Part shown: piece by piece, positions 33,947 to 43,194 of the stretch
Numbering within the stretch: position 1 is the stretch's first letter
How the letters are laid out: every line of letters starts with the position of its first letter
Assembly: GCA_035690485.1 (NCBI GenBank)
Contig: DASSKL010000093.1
Location: forward strand, 1-57,218
Origin: Mycobacteriales bacterium
GTDB taxonomy: Bacteria > Actinomycetota > Actinomycetes > JAFAQI01 > DASSKL01
DNA: 57,218 nucleotides
Direction: 5' to 3'
The notes under the pieces: model-generated
The model's input: only the letters and a program-made list of their open reading frames with translations
Databases searched by the model: none
What the model was told of the DNA's origin: nothing
Position numbers and translations under genes: made by a program

Positions 33947-34482
33947 GTGCCCGGTCCTTCGAGGCGCACCTCATTTGTGAGAAGCCAGCGGCCCTGCGAG
34001 GAAACCCATGACATGTCATCGCGACCAATGACCGGCTCATAGGTCTGCACTACTCGACCGCTCTCATCCACGTCGCGGTAGGCCGACACTGAAAATTCGA
34101 CTATCGCTCCTGCGGTTCTATTACGCACATCGTGCACTTGAGTCGAATGCACGAGGAATTGGACCCCTAGGGATCGGCCGTGGGCGTAGGTCTTCTTAAT
34201 CGATTGGACTAGTTGGCGGCAGCCGCAAGTGGGCGTCGATAACGACTCGAGCTCGGTTGTGTTGCCGGTGTTGGCGGCCTTTTGCGCGACGTCGAAGTAG
34301 TGGCGGACGGCGGCTTCTACCTCCGCCTCTACTGAGCCGGGCGATGTCGTCGATGTCGCCGTAGTGGATGGCGTCGACGACAGGGAGGGCAAGACCTTCG
34401 GCTTGGGATCCGAGCCGCAACCCGCGACGGCTACGAGGCAGGCGGCGCCGAGCAGTGTGGCCGAGCGCGTCCGGTTCGTCAT
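33943..34482 (-). CDS. Lipoprotein, resembles DUF6318-type
   Basis: About 179 residues from ATG 34482 (a start at 34506 would add 8). Lipobox VAVAGC anchors it to the outer face of the membrane. A Ser/Thr/Pro spacer precedes a compact domain: VEAAVRHYFDVAQKAANTGN, STPTCGCRQLVQSI and a closing WVSSQGRWLLTNEVRLE. This pattern of a short helix, a Cys pair and a C-terminal sheet is like the NTF2-like DUF6318 lipoproteins of Actinobacteria, but this is recognition by eye. The base composition here is visibly less GC-rich than that of the neighbours. It is coupled to the secreted protein downstream. Confidence 0.65.
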   Translation of the reverse strand: MTNRTRSATLLGAACLVAVAGCGSDPKPKVLPSLSSTPSTTATSTTSPGSVEAEVEAAVRHYFDVAQKAANTGNTTELESLSTPTCGCRQLVQSIKKTYAHGRSLGVQFLVHSTQVHDVRNRTAGAIVEFSVSAYRDVDESGRVVQTYEPVIGRDDMSWVSSQGRWLLTNEVRLEGPGT

Positions 34483-34682
34483 GCCGGGGGAGCATATGGG
34501 CGTCACGCCCGGAGCGAAACCGCCGTTCCACAGGCGGCCGTCACCGCCCTTCGACAGTCGGCCCAGTCTCTAGCTCGCCGCCCGGCGGCGCCGGCTGCTG
34601 CAAGACCTGGCTCAGGTGCTCGTCTTCTGCCGCCGTGTGGGGGTCAAACGATCTCCATTTGGCCCCACACCGCGGCAGTAGT

Positions 34683-34975
34683 GGTGATGGGGGGCAGGCC
34701 GGAGCGGCGACGCGGGACATGCGGGCAACGGCGACGCGGGACATGCGGGCAACGGTGATGTGGGACATGCGGGCAACGGCGACGCGGGACGTGCGGGCAA
34801 CGGTGATGTGGGACGTGCGGGCAACGGCGACGTGGGACGTGCGGGCAATGGTGATGAGGGGCAGGCCGGAGCGGCGACGCGGGACGTGCGGGCAACGGCG
34901 ATGCGGGACATGCGGGCAGCGGGCGACGCGGGGCGTGCCGGCGGTGGCGGACGCGGGACGTGGCGGGAGAGGCCA
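34683..34975. repeat. 24-bp minisatellite, about twelve units
   Basis: About twelve head-to-tail copies of a 24-base unit of the form GCGACGCGGGACATGCGGGC plus AACG. Units alternate between GCGACG and GTGATG starts. The first unit and the eighth (both ending GGGGCAGGCCGGAGCG) are nearly identical, so a block of seven units seems to have been duplicated. 24 is a multiple of three, so every frame stays open and shows periodic peptides, but none has a start with a ribosome site or a recognisable protein. It fills most of the 34483-35049 intergenic stretch; the rest holds nothing recognisable. Confidence 0.85.
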
Positions 34976-35049
34976 TGACGGCGGCGCTTGCCTTCGCGGT
35001 CCCAGGTTGCGCGTGAGTGGCGGATCGGTCCGGTGGAAGGCTGGCCGTC

Positions 35050-36222
35050 ATGGGCGGCCGGGCGATGTTCGTGTGGGACGACGCCTACGTCCGCTACGAC
35101 TTCGGCCGACAGCACCCGATGCGGCAGGTGCGCGCGCTGCTCGCGAGAGATCTGGCCGCGTGCCTCGGCGTCCTCGACGGCATGCGGCAACCTGCGCCGA
35201 CACCTGCGGACGATCGGCTGCTCGGCCTCGTCCACGACCTTCGCTACGTCAACACGCTGCGCGATGACCCGGTATTCGCCGCTGGAGTGGGCCCGCCCGA
35301 CAACCCGCCGTTTCCCGGCATGCACGAGGCCGCGGCCCTCATCGTTGGCGGCACGGTGACCGCCGCGCGGGCCGTCTGGCAGGGCGAGGTGGACCATGCG
35401 GTCAACCTGGCCGGCGGGTTGCACCACGCGATGCGTGACCGGGCCTCTGGCTTCTGCCTCTACAACGACCTGGCGGTCGCGATCGCCGATCTGCTCGACC
35501 AGGGCGCGAGATGCGTCGCGTACGTCGACGTCGATGCGCACCACGGCGACGGCGTACAAGCCGCGTTCGACGCGGACCCTCGCGTCGTCACGATCAGCCT
35601 GCACGAGTCGGGCGAGGCGCTGTTCCCGGGCACCGGGGCCCCGACGGAGATCGGCCGCGATGGCGGGCAGGGTGCTGCCGTCAACGTGGCGCTCCCGCCG
35701 GGCACCGGGGACGCGGGCTGGCTGCGCGCCTTCCATGCCGTCGTACCCCCGCTGCTGCGTGCCGTCCGGCCGCAGGTCCTCGTGTCGCAGTGCGGCACCG
35801 ACGCGCACCGCCGCGACCCGCTGGCGGACCTCCTGGTTTCCGTCGACGCGATGGCGGAGGTGTACGCCGCGCTGCACGCGCTCGCCCACGAGATCTGCGA
35901 CGGGCGCTGGGTGGCGACCGGCGGCGGGGGCTACGTGCACGCCGACGTCGTGCCGCGCGCCTGGACCCGGCTCGTCGCCGAGATGGCCGGCCGCCCGCTC
36001 GACGCTCACACCGAGGTCCCCGAGACCTGGCGCGCGGAGGCTCGCTCGCACGTTCCTTACGAGGAGCCCCCGACGGTGATGACGGACGGTGCCCCGGCGG
36101 TGTGGAATCCATGGCACGGGGGGACCGGCGATCCCGACGACCCAGTCGACCGGGCCATCGCCGCCACCCGCACCGCGATCTGGCCGTTGTACGGCCTCGA
36201 CCCGTTGGACGCCCGTGACTGA
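35050..36222 (+). CDS. acuC: AcuC-type histone deacetylase-family protein
   Basis: About 390 residues from ATG 35050. Class I HDAC motifs are present in order: VNLAGGLHHAMRDRASGFCL (the tandem His pair), YVDVDAHHGDGVQAAF (zinc-binding Asp and His), VSQCGTDAHRRDPL (second zinc Asp) and ATGGGGYVHADVVPRAW. The enzyme should remove acetyl or other acyl groups from lysines; in Bacillus, AcuC reactivates acetyl-CoA synthetase. The following gene codes for an acyltransferase that could do the reverse, and the two overlap by eight bases. The minisatellite ends 75 bases upstream. Confidence 0.92.
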   Translation: MGGRAMFVWDDAYVRYDFGRQHPMRQVRALLARDLAACLGVLDGMRQPAPTPADDRLLGLVHDLRYVNTLRDDPVFAAGVGPPDNPPFPGMHEAAALIVGGTVTAARAVWQGEVDHAVNLAGGLHHAMRDRASGFCLYNDLAVAIADLLDQGARCVAYVDVDAHHGDGVQAAFDADPRVVTISLHESGEALFPGTGAPTEIGRDGGQGAAVNVALPPGTGDAGWLRAFHAVVPPLLRAVRPQVLVSQCGTDAHRRDPLADLLVSVDAMAEVYAALHALAHEICDGRWVATGGGGYVHADVVPRAWTRLVAEMAGRPLDAHTEVPETWRAEARSHVPYEEPPTVMTDGAPAVWNPWHGGTGDPDDPVDRAIAATRTAIWPLYGLDPLDARD

Positions 36223-38746
36223 GCCGACGCCTGTGACCGAGCCGACGCCGGGATCGGAGCCGCCGCCCGTGACCGAGCCGGCGCCTGCGAGCTACCCCGC
36301 GCACTGGGAAGCCGACGTCGTCCTCGCCGACGGCGGCACCGCGCACCTGCGGCCGATCCGGCCCGACGACGCCGACGGGCTGCGGGCGTTTCACAGCCGG
36401 CTGTCCCGCGAGACGATATATCTCCGGTTCTTCAGCCACCGCCCGCAGCTGTCCGATCGCGAGGTCGAGCGGTTCACCACCGTCGACTATCGCGACCGGG
36501 TCGCGCTGGTCTGCACGATCGGCGGCGAGCTCGCGGCGATCGGCCGCTACGACCGGGCACCCGGCACCAACGAGGCCGAGGTCGCCTTCGTCGTCGAGGA
36601 CCGCCACCAGGGGCGCGGCATGGGATCGGTCCTGCTCGAGCACCTCGCGGCGGCGGGGCGGGAGCGCGGCCTGCACAAGTTCGTCGCCGACGTGCTGCCC
36701 GGCAACCGGGCCATGGTCGGCGTCTTCGTCGACGCGGGCTACGAGGCGAAGCGGTCCTTCGCCGACGGAGTCGTGCACCTGGAGTTCCCGATCGAGGAGA
36801 CCGAGGAGTCGCTCCGGGTCATGCAAGCGCGCGAGCAGCGGGCCGAGGCCCGGTCGATCCAGCGGCTGCTCACGCCCCGCTCGGTCGCCGTGATCGGTGC
36901 GGGTCAGGACAAGCAGAGCGTCGGCCGGGTGCTGCTCGACAACATCCTCGCCGCCGGCTTCCAGGGCCCGGTCTACCCGGTGCACCCGCACCATCCCTAT
37001 GTGGCGAGCATCCGGGCCTACCCGACCGTGCTCGACATCCCCGACGACGTAGACCTGGCGGTCGTCGCCACCCCGGCCGACACCGTGCGCGACGTGGTGC
37101 ACCAGTGCACGCAGAAGGGCGTGCGCGGTCTGGTCGTCGTCTCCAGCGGGTTCGCCGAGACCGGGCCCGAAGGTGCGGCGGCCCAGCGAGACCTGGTGAC
37201 CGACGCGCGGGCCAGCGGCATGCGCGTCATCGGTCCGAACTGCCTCGGCATCATCAACACCGACACCGCCGTCGCGCTCAACGCTACCCTCGCGCCGGTC
37301 GCTCCGGGCCGGGGCAACGTCGGCTTCTTCTGCCAGTCCGGGGCGCTCGGCATCGCGATCCTCGAGTCGGTCGCCCGACGCGGGATCGGCCTGTCGACGT
37401 TCGTCTCCGCGGGCAACCGGGCCGACGTGTCCGGCAACGACCTCCTGCAGTACTGGCAGGACGACGCCCCCACCGAGGTCGTGCTCCTCTACCTGGAGTC
37501 GTTCGGCAACCCGCGTAAGTTCGGGCGGCTCGCCCGGCGGCTTGCGCGGGTCAAGCCGGTCGTCGCGGTCAAGAGCGGCCGGTCGCTGGCCGGCCTGCCG
37601 CCGGGCCACGCCGGCTACGCGGTCGACCTCCCCGAGACCGCGGTCGACGCGCTGTTCGGCCAGGCCGGGGTCATCCGGGTCGACACCTTGGCCCAGCTCT
37701 TCGACGTCGCCCAGGTGCTCGCCTACCAGCCGCTGCCCGAGGGCCGCAGGGTCGGGATCGTCGGCAACTCCGCGGCGCTGGCGGTGCTCGCCGCCGACGC
37801 CTGCGAGACCAGTGGGCTGACCGTCACCCGAAGCGTCGACGTCGGCGCCACCGGCACGGCCGAGGAGGTGGGCAGCGAGCTCGCCGCCGCTCTCGCCGAT
37901 GACGACGTCGACGCGGTCGTCACCGTCTTCATCCCGCCGCTGGTCACCCGCCAGCACGACGTCGGCCAGGCGATCGCCGAGGCGATCACCGGCACCACGA
38001 AGCCGGTCGTGGCGACGTTCCTCGCCTTCGAGGGTGTACCCGAGCAGCTGCGGCGCACGGGTGAGCAGGGCATGCCGGCGCGCGGCTCGGTCCCGTCCTA
38101 CCGGTCGCCGGAGACGGCCGTGCTGGCCTTGGCCCGCGCGGCGGCGTACGCCGAGTGGCGGCGGCGTCCGGGCGGCCATCTCCCACCGCTCGAGGGCGTC
38201 GACCATGCGGCCGGCCGGCACGTCGTCGAAACCGCGCTCGCCCGGCTGGGCGGCGCCGGGCCGCTCGCCGCCGACGAGGTCGCGGAGCTGCTCGCGGCGT
38301 ACGGCGTGCCGCTGGTCCCTGACGGCGACGGCGGCGCCGACGGGGTCGAGGCGGTCGTCGCCGTCACGGAGGACCCGTCGTTCGGCGCGCTGGTGTCGCT
38401 CGGGATCGGGGGCGTGGCGACGGAGCTGATGGGGGATCGGGCCTACCGCGCGGTGCCGCTCACCGACGTGGACGCGGCCGACCTGGTGCGGGCGCCGCGA
38501 GCCGCGCCACTCCTCTTCGGTTGGCACGGGGCACCACTCGCCGACGTCGCGGCGCTGGAGGACCTGATCCTTCGCATCGGGCGGCTCGCCGACCACCTGC
38601 CGGAGGTGTGCGGGTTGTCGCTCGACCCGGTGCTCGTGGCCGAGCGTGGGGTCGCGGTCCGGCAGGCGGCGGTGGAGGTCGCGCCACCCGGCGAACGGTT
38701 CGACACCGGGCCGCGTCGGCTGCGGCCGCCGGACGAAGAGGGTTAG
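36215..38746 (+). CDS. Protein acetyltransferase fusion: GNAT domain plus ADP-forming acyl-CoA synthetase-like domain (Pat)
   Basis: GTG at 36215 gives 843 residues; the frame upstream is the shadow of acuC. A Pro/Thr/Glu-rich tail (PTPVTEPTPGSEPPPVTEP) precedes a GNAT domain (about 35-220; HLRPIRPDDADGLRAFHSRL, then VEDRHQGRGMGSVLLEHL, the acetyl-CoA loop). A CoA-binding/ligase-type synthetase follows (TPRSVAVIGAGQDKQSVGRV, VVVSSGFAETGPEG, IGPNCLGIINTD, QSGALGIAI). This architecture is the actinobacterial Pat/PatA-like lysine acetyltransferase, with the GNAT at the N-terminus instead of the C-terminus. The synthetase part usually senses acyl-CoA rather than catalysing. Overlap with acuC suggests a reversible acetylation pair. 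Confidence 0.88.
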   Translation: MTEPTPVTEPTPGSEPPPVTEPAPASYPAHWEADVVLADGGTAHLRPIRPDDADGLRAFHSRLSRETIYLRFFSHRPQLSDREVERFTTVDYRDRVALVCTIGGELAAIGRYDRAPGTNEAEVAFVVEDRHQGRGMGSVLLEHLAAAGRERGLHKFVADVLPGNRAMVGVFVDAGYEAKRSFADGVVHLEFPIEETEESLRVMQAREQRAEARSIQRLLTPRSVAVIGAGQDKQSVGRVLLDNILAAGFQGPVYPVHPHHPYVASIRAYPTVLDIPDDVDLAVVATPADTVRDVVHQCTQKGVRGLVVVSSGFAETGPEGAAAQRDLVTDARASGMRVIGPNCLGIINTDTAVALNATLAPVAPGRGNVGFFCQSGALGIAILESVARRGIGLSTFVSAGNRADVSGNDLLQYWQDDAPTEVVLLYLESFGNPRKFGRLARRLARVKPVVAVKSGRSLAGLPPGHAGYAVDLPETAVDALFGQAGVIRVDTLAQLFDVAQVLAYQPLPEGRRVGIVGNSAALAVLAADACETSGLTVTRSVDVGATGTAEEVGSELAAALADDDVDAVVTVFIPPLVTRQHDVGQAIAEAITGTTKPVVATFLAFEGVPEQLRRTGEQGMPARGSVPSYRSPETAVLALARAAAYAEWRRRPGGHLPPLEGVDHAAGRHVVETALARLGGAGPLAADEVAELLAAYGVPLVPDGDGGADGVEAVVAVTEDPSFGALVSLGIGGVATELMGDRAYRAVPLTDVDAADLVRAPRAAPLLFGWHGAPLADVAALEDLILRIGRLADHLPEVCGLSLDPVLVAERGVAVRQAAVEVAPPGERFDTGPRRLRPPDEEG

Positions 38747-38753
38747 GCCTGGG

Positions 38754-39401
38754 TCAGCCCAGCGACCAGCGCAGCACGAGACCGCCGCGGCGCATGCTCA
38801 CCCGGAACCACACGAACGACCCCAGGGCGGCCAGGCAGGTCAGCGCCATCGAGCCGATGCTCTTCACCACGAGGAACGTGCCGATCCGCTCGTGGAACAG
38901 CAGCCACAGCGTCACGGTCGCGTTGATCAGGTGCACGAACCCCCACAGCACCGACAGCCGAAGGAAGAACCGTTCGACGTGCGGGTGCGTGCGCATCGAC
39001 TCGGGCAGGGGGCAGAAGTCGTCGGCCAGCTTGGCGACGATCGGCCGGCCCATCGGCACCGAGAGCAGGAAGAGCCCGGCGATGACGAACGTGCCGAGCG
39101 TCGGCTGCAGGAAGTAGACGAACGCGCTGCCGGTCGCGAACGCGATCGCCGCCCGGGCCGTCACGAGCATCGTGGCCAGGATCAGCATGCCGGGCACCGA
39201 ACGTCCGGAGACGATGCGGCGCAGCACTGCGGCGTAGGACCAGGACAGGCCCGCGATGATCCCGCAGCGGGTGCCGGCGGTCGCGAGCACCGCGTAGAAG
39301 AGTGCGAGCGGAATGATGGTCGACTCGATCAGGGTTGCCGTGGTGCGGCGGGCGATCACGCGCGCGGACGGCAGGTGGACGACCTGCTCGGCGAGGTGCA
39401 C
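38754..39401 (-). CDS. Multi-pass membrane protein (VC0807-like)
   Basis: A 215-residue protein with about six hydrophobic segments (for example LIESTIIPLALFYAVLATAG, GMLILATMLVTARAAIAFAT, GTFVIAGLFLLSVPMG, LVVKSIGSMALTCLAALGSF). The layout resembles the VC0807-type family of unknown function. The frame continues upstream in the direction of the thiolase promoter but that part is not protein-like. It converges with the Pat gene, 7 bases apart, and diverges from the thiolase gene. Confidence 0.75.
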   Translation of the reverse strand: MHLAEQVVHLPSARVIARRTTATLIESTIIPLALFYAVLATAGTRCGIIAGLSWSYAAVLRRIVSGRSVPGMLILATMLVTARAAIAFATGSAFVYFLQPTLGTFVIAGLFLLSVPMGRPIVAKLADDFCPLPESMRTHPHVERFFLRLSVLWGFVHLINATVTLWLLFHERIGTFLVVKSIGSMALTCLAALGSFVWFRVSMRRGGLVLRWSLG

Positions 39402-39484
39402 GGGTTCTGTCTCGGTCGACGACCCCCGCTGCTGGAGTGCCGGTCGCTACGGTTGAAGAGGCAAACGGAGCAGCGGAGGCGATT

Positions 39485-40678
39485 ATGGGCGAGGCATTCC
39501 TGGTCGGCGGGGTGCGCACTCCGATGGGGAAGTACGGCGGCGCCCTTGCCGGCGTCCGTCCCGACGACCTCGCCGCGCTCGTTCTCCGCACGGCGCTCGA
39601 CCGTGCCGGGGTCACCGACCTCGAGGCGATCGACGAGGTCGTCTTCGGCGGGGCCAACCAGGCGGGCGAGGACAACCGCAACGTCGCGCGCATGGCGGTC
39701 CTGCTCGCCGGCCTGCCGCACTCGGTGCCCGGCTTCACGGTCAACCGGTTGTGCGCCTCCGGCCTGACCGCCGTGGCGACGGCCGCCCAGATGGTGCGCG
39801 CCGGCGAGGCCGACCTCGTCGTCGCCGGCGGTGTGGAGTCGATGAGCCGCGCCCCGTGGGTGATGGCCAAGCCTGAGCGCGCCTTCGCCCGACCGGGCGA
39901 GGTCGCCGACACCGCGCTCGGCTGGCGGCTGGTCAACCCGCGGATGCGCGAGGTCGACGGCGGCGAGGCGACGCTGTCGATGGGTGAGACCGCGGAGAAG
40001 GTCGCCCGCCTCGACGGCATCACCCGCGAGGAGTCCGACTCCTTCGCGCTGCGTTCGCACGAGCGGGCGACGGCGGCGCAGAAGGACGGCTACTTCGACG
40101 CGGAGATCGTTGCCGTCCCGACCGGCGGTGGCGAGGTGACCGTCGACGAGGGGCCGCGCGCCGACACCTCCCCCGAGCGCCTCGCCAAGCTCAAGCCGGT
40201 CTTCACCGCGGACGGCATCGTGACTGCCGGGTCGAGCTCACCCCTCACCGACGGGGCGGCCGCCGTCGTGGTCGCCAGCGAGGCCGCCGTCGAGCGGCAC
40301 GGGCTGACGGCACGCGCCCGTGTCGTCGGGTCCGCCAGCGCGGGCGTCGCCCCGTCGACGATGGGCCTCGGCCCGGTGCCGGCCACCCAGAAGCTGCTCG
40401 GCCGCACCGGCTGGAGCGTCGGCGACCTGGAGGCCGTCGAGCTCAACGAGGCCTTCGCCCCGCAGGCCCTGGCCTGCCAGCGCCGGCTCGGGCTCGACCC
40501 CGAGACCGTCAACGCCGACGGCGGCGCTATCGCCCTCGGCCACCCGCTCGGCTGCTCCGGCACCCGCCTCGTCGTGACCCTCCTCGGCCGGCTGGAGCGG
40601 GGTGGCCTGAGGCGCGGGCTGGCGACCCTGTGCGTCGGTGTCGGGCAGGGCAACTCGATGGTCGTCGAGACCGTCTGA
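39485..40678 (+). CDS. Acetyl-CoA acetyltransferase (thiolase)
   Basis: 397 residues from ATG 39485, with GGAGG six bases upstream. Thiolase motifs are complete: nucleophile Cys in [16 protein letters not shown] (about residue 89), [13 protein letters not shown], the His of [14 protein letters not shown], and [16 protein letters not shown] with the second Cys. The enzyme condenses or cleaves acetyl-CoA units in fatty-acid or PHB-type metabolism; degradative versus biosynthetic use is not clear. The frame continues upstream without a Shine-Dalgarno and is not used. The next gene begins one base after the stop. Confidence 0.92.
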   Translation: MGEAFLVGGVRTPMGKYGGALAGVRPDDLAALVLRTALDRAGVTDLEAIDEVVFGGANQAGEDNRNVARMAVLLAGLPHSVPGFTVNRLCASGLTAVATAAQMVRAGEADLVVAGGVESMSRAPWVMAKPERAFARPGEVADTALGWRLVNPRMREVDGGEATLSMGETAEKVARLDGITREESDSFALRSHERATAAQKDGYFDAEIVAVPTGGGEVTVDEGPRADTSPERLAKLKPVFTADGIVTAGSSSPLTDGAAAVVVASEAAVERHGLTARARVVGSASAGVAPSTMGLGPVPATQKLLGRTGWSVGDLEAVELNEAFAPQALACQRRLGLDPETVNADGGAIALGHPLGCSGTRLVVTLLGRLERGGLRRGLATLCVGVGQGNSMVVETV

Positions 40679-40679
40679 C

Positions 40680-42080
40680 GTGCTCCGCCTCCACGACACC
40701 CGCACCCGGTCGGTGCGGCCGTTCGAGCCGCTCACCCGCGGCGTCGTCACGGTCTACGTCTGCGGGCCCACCGTGCAGTCGCCGCCGCACGTCGGGCACG
40801 CCCGCAGCGCGGTGGCCTTCGACCTCCTGCGCCGCTGGCTGCTCGCCTCCGGCCACGAGGTCGTCTTCGCCCGCAACGTCACCGACATCGACGACAAGAT
40901 CCTGCACAACGCCGGCCACGAGGAGATCTCGTGGTGGGCGCTGGCCGAGCGCAACACCCGCGCGTTCACGGCCGCCTACGACGCGCTCGGCGTACTCCCG
41001 CCCACGGTCGAGCCCCGGGCGACCGGCCACGTGCCGGAGATGATCGTGCTGATGCAGCGGCTGATCGATGCCGGGCACGCCTACCCCGCCGGTGGCAGCG
41101 TCTACTTCGACGTCCGGTCGTTCCCGTCCTACGGCGAGCTGTCCGGGCAGCGGATCGACGCCATGCAGGCGTCCGAGGACCCGGGCGACAAGCGCGACGC
41201 GCTCGACTTCGCACTGTGGAAGGCCGCCAAGCCGGGCGAGCCCACCTGGGAGACGCCATGGGGGCCGGGCCGGACGGGCTGGCACCTCGAGTGCTCGGCC
41301 ATGGCGACGAAGTACCTCGGACCGACCTTCGACATCCACGGCGGCGGGCTCGACCTCGTCTTCCCCCACCACGAGAACGAGATCGCGCAGTCGTGCGCCG
41401 CCGGTGACGGCTTCGCCCGGTTCTGGCTGCACAACGGCCTGGTCAACACCGGCGGCGAGAAGATGAGCAAGTCGCTCGGCAACTCCCTCGTCGTCGCCGA
41501 CGTCCTCGAACGTGTCCGGCCGCAGGCGGTGCGCTACGTCCTCGGCGCCGCGCACTACCGGTCGATCATCGACTGGACGCCCGAGGGGCTGGCCGACGCC
41601 GACGCTGCCTACGCCCGGCTCGAGACGTTCGTGCGCAACGCGCTCGACCTGCTCGACGGCCCCGGTGACGCCGAGGCGCTCGCGCTCGAAGCCGGCGAGG
41701 CGACCGAGACCTGGCAGGCGTTCGCCGAGGCCATGGACGACGACCTGGCCGTGCCCCGCGCCCTCGGCGTGCTGCACGGCGCCGTTCGCGACGGCAACGG
41801 GCTGCTCGCCGGCGGCGACCGCAAGGCGTTGGCCGCCGTCCTCGCCGTCGTACGCCGGATGCTCGCCGTCCTCGGCCTGGACCCGGTCTCCCAGTGGCCG
41901 GCCGCCGGCTCCGACCTGACGCCCGTGGTCGACGCGCTGGTCGGGGTTGCGTTGCAGGCCCGGCAGGCGGCCCGCGAACGCAAGGACTTCGCCGAGGCCG
42001 ACCGCGTCCGCGACGCGCTGACCGCCGCGGGGATCGTGGTCGAGGACACCGCCCAGGGCCCCCGCTGGCGCATCTCCTGA
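40680..42080 (+). CDS. cysS: Cysteinyl-tRNA synthetase
   Basis: 466 residues from GTG 40680. Class I synthetase signatures are clear: PHVGHAR (HIGH motif) and KMSKS, with the zinc ligands in YVCGPT, HLECSAM and PHHENE. It charges tRNA-Cys. MshC, the mycothiol ligase that is a close relative, lacks the C-terminal anticodon domain seen here, so this is CysS rather than MshC. The gene runs between the thiolase and rlmB, and the stop overlaps the rlmB ATG (TGATG). Confidence 0.95.
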   Translation: MLRLHDTRTRSVRPFEPLTRGVVTVYVCGPTVQSPPHVGHARSAVAFDLLRRWLLASGHEVVFARNVTDIDDKILHNAGHEEISWWALAERNTRAFTAAYDALGVLPPTVEPRATGHVPEMIVLMQRLIDAGHAYPAGGSVYFDVRSFPSYGELSGQRIDAMQASEDPGDKRDALDFALWKAAKPGEPTWETPWGPGRTGWHLECSAMATKYLGPTFDIHGGGLDLVFPHHENEIAQSCAAGDGFARFWLHNGLVNTGGEKMSKSLGNSLVVADVLERVRPQAVRYVLGAAHYRSIIDWTPEGLADADAAYARLETFVRNALDLLDGPGDAEALALEAGEATETWQAFAEAMDDDLAVPRALGVLHGAVRDGNGLLAGGDRKALAAVLAVVRRMLAVLGLDPVSQWPAAGSDLTPVVDALVGVALQARQAARERKDFAEADRVRDALTAAGIVVEDTAQGPRWRIS

Positions 42081-42994
42081 TGGCGACGAAGAAGGGCGCC
42101 GGCAAGGGCACCGGCGGGCACGGCCGGCGCCGGCTGGAGGGCAAGGGCCCGACACCGCCGGCCAAGGAGCGCACCGGCCATCCGGCCCAGCGCCGGGCGG
42201 CCGCGGCAGCACGGCGCAACGTCAGCGCCCGAGGGGCCCGGGGCCGTCGCGACGAGCGGCCCGACGTCGTCGTCGGCCGCAACCCGGTCGTGGAGGCGCT
42301 GCGCGCCAGGGTGCCCGCGACCGCGATGTACGTCCTCGCCAGCATCGACACCGACGACCGGGTGGTCGAGGCGGTCCGCGCCGCAGGGGACCTCGGCATC
42401 CCGCTGCTCGAGGTCGGCAAGCCCGAGCTCGACCGGCTGTCCGGCCGAGCGGTGCACCAGGGGCTCGCGCTCGCGGTCCCGCCGTACTCCTACGCCGATC
42501 CGGCCGACCTGCTCGCGCGCGCGCTCGAGTCGCCCGCGCCGCTGCTCGTGGCGCTCGACGGCGTCACCGACCCGCACAACCTCGGCGCGGTCGTGCGCTC
42601 GGCGGCGGCCTTCGGCGCGCAGGGCGTCGTCGTGCCCGAGCGACGGGCGGCCGGCATGACCGCCGTCGCCTGGAAGGCCAGCGCGGGAGCGGCGGCGCGC
42701 CTGCCGGTGGCCCGGGCGACGAACCTCGTGCGTGCGCTCACGTCGTACGCCGACGCCGGCCTGCTCGTGGTCGGGCTGGCCGCGGGTGGTGACGTCACGC
42801 TCGACGACTTCGAGGCGGCGACCGACCCGCTGGTCCTCGTCGTCGGCTCCGAGGGTCGCGGCCTGTCGCGGCTGGTCGCGGAGCGTTGCGACCTGAGGGT
42901 GGCGATCCCGATGGCCGCCGGCACCGAGTCGCTCAACGCCTCGGTCGCGGCCGGCGTCGCGCTCGCGGAGATCGCGCGCCGCCGCCGTCGCTGA
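42080..42994 (+). CDS. rlmB: 23S rRNA 2'-O-methyltransferase, TrmH/SpoU family (RlmB-like)
   Basis: 304 residues from ATG 42080, overlapping the cysS stop. The N-terminal part is a basic Lys/Gly/Arg-rich tail, then a substrate-binding domain ([20 protein letters not shown]). The C-terminal SPOUT knot has [39 protein letters not shown] and [20 protein letters not shown]. The enzyme methylates the ribose of a guanosine in 23S rRNA (G2251 in E. coli). A nested hairpin follows the stop. Confidence 0.92.
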   Translation: MATKKGAGKGTGGHGRRRLEGKGPTPPAKERTGHPAQRRAAAAARRNVSARGARGRRDERPDVVVGRNPVVEALRARVPATAMYVLASIDTDDRVVEAVRAAGDLGIPLLEVGKPELDRLSGRAVHQGLALAVPPYSYADPADLLARALESPAPLLVALDGVTDPHNLGAVVRSAAAFGAQGVVVPERRAAGMTAVAWKASAGAAARLPVARATNLVRALTSYADAGLLVVGLAAGGDVTLDDFEAATDPLVLVVGSEGRGLSRLVAERCDLRVAIPMAAGTESLNASVAAGVALAEIARRRRR

Positions 42995-42999
42995 GGCCC

Positions 43000-43066
43000 G
43001 TCGGACCGCTCTTTCGTGACCGAGCACAAGTCGGTCACCACCCCCGCTCGAGCCGAAAGGTCCGAC
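43000..43066. terminator. Nested-hairpin terminator after rlmB
   Basis: Outer stem GTCGGAC (43000-43006) with GTCCGAC (43060-43066); next CTTTCG (43011-43016) with CGAAAG (43054-43059); inside, GTGACCGA (43016-43023) with TCGGTCAC (43031-43038). It begins 6 bases after the rlmB stop and lies 130 bases before the sigma-factor gene. Confidence 0.7.
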
Positions 43067-43194
43067 TTCTATGCTCGTACACCACTTCGGACGACATGCG
43101 TGGGCGCCCGTAACCAGGGGTGCCGTCGCGTCGTTGTTGTGACGTAGCCCGATAGCCCGCAGGTCGGACATCGCCGTACAGTTGGGAGCGAATC

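Noticed and set aside
34683-34975. CRISPR array
   Set aside because: Units are contiguous 24-mers with no unique spacers and no cas genes; it is a minisatellite.
35681-38596. A 971-codon minus-strand frame
   Set aside because: It runs antisense through acuC and pat and shows no domain; shadow of those genes.
40680-42080. mshC (mycothiol ligase) instead of cysS
   Set aside because: The C-terminal anticodon-binding domain and length of 466 residues fit cysteinyl-tRNA synthetase; MshC is shorter.
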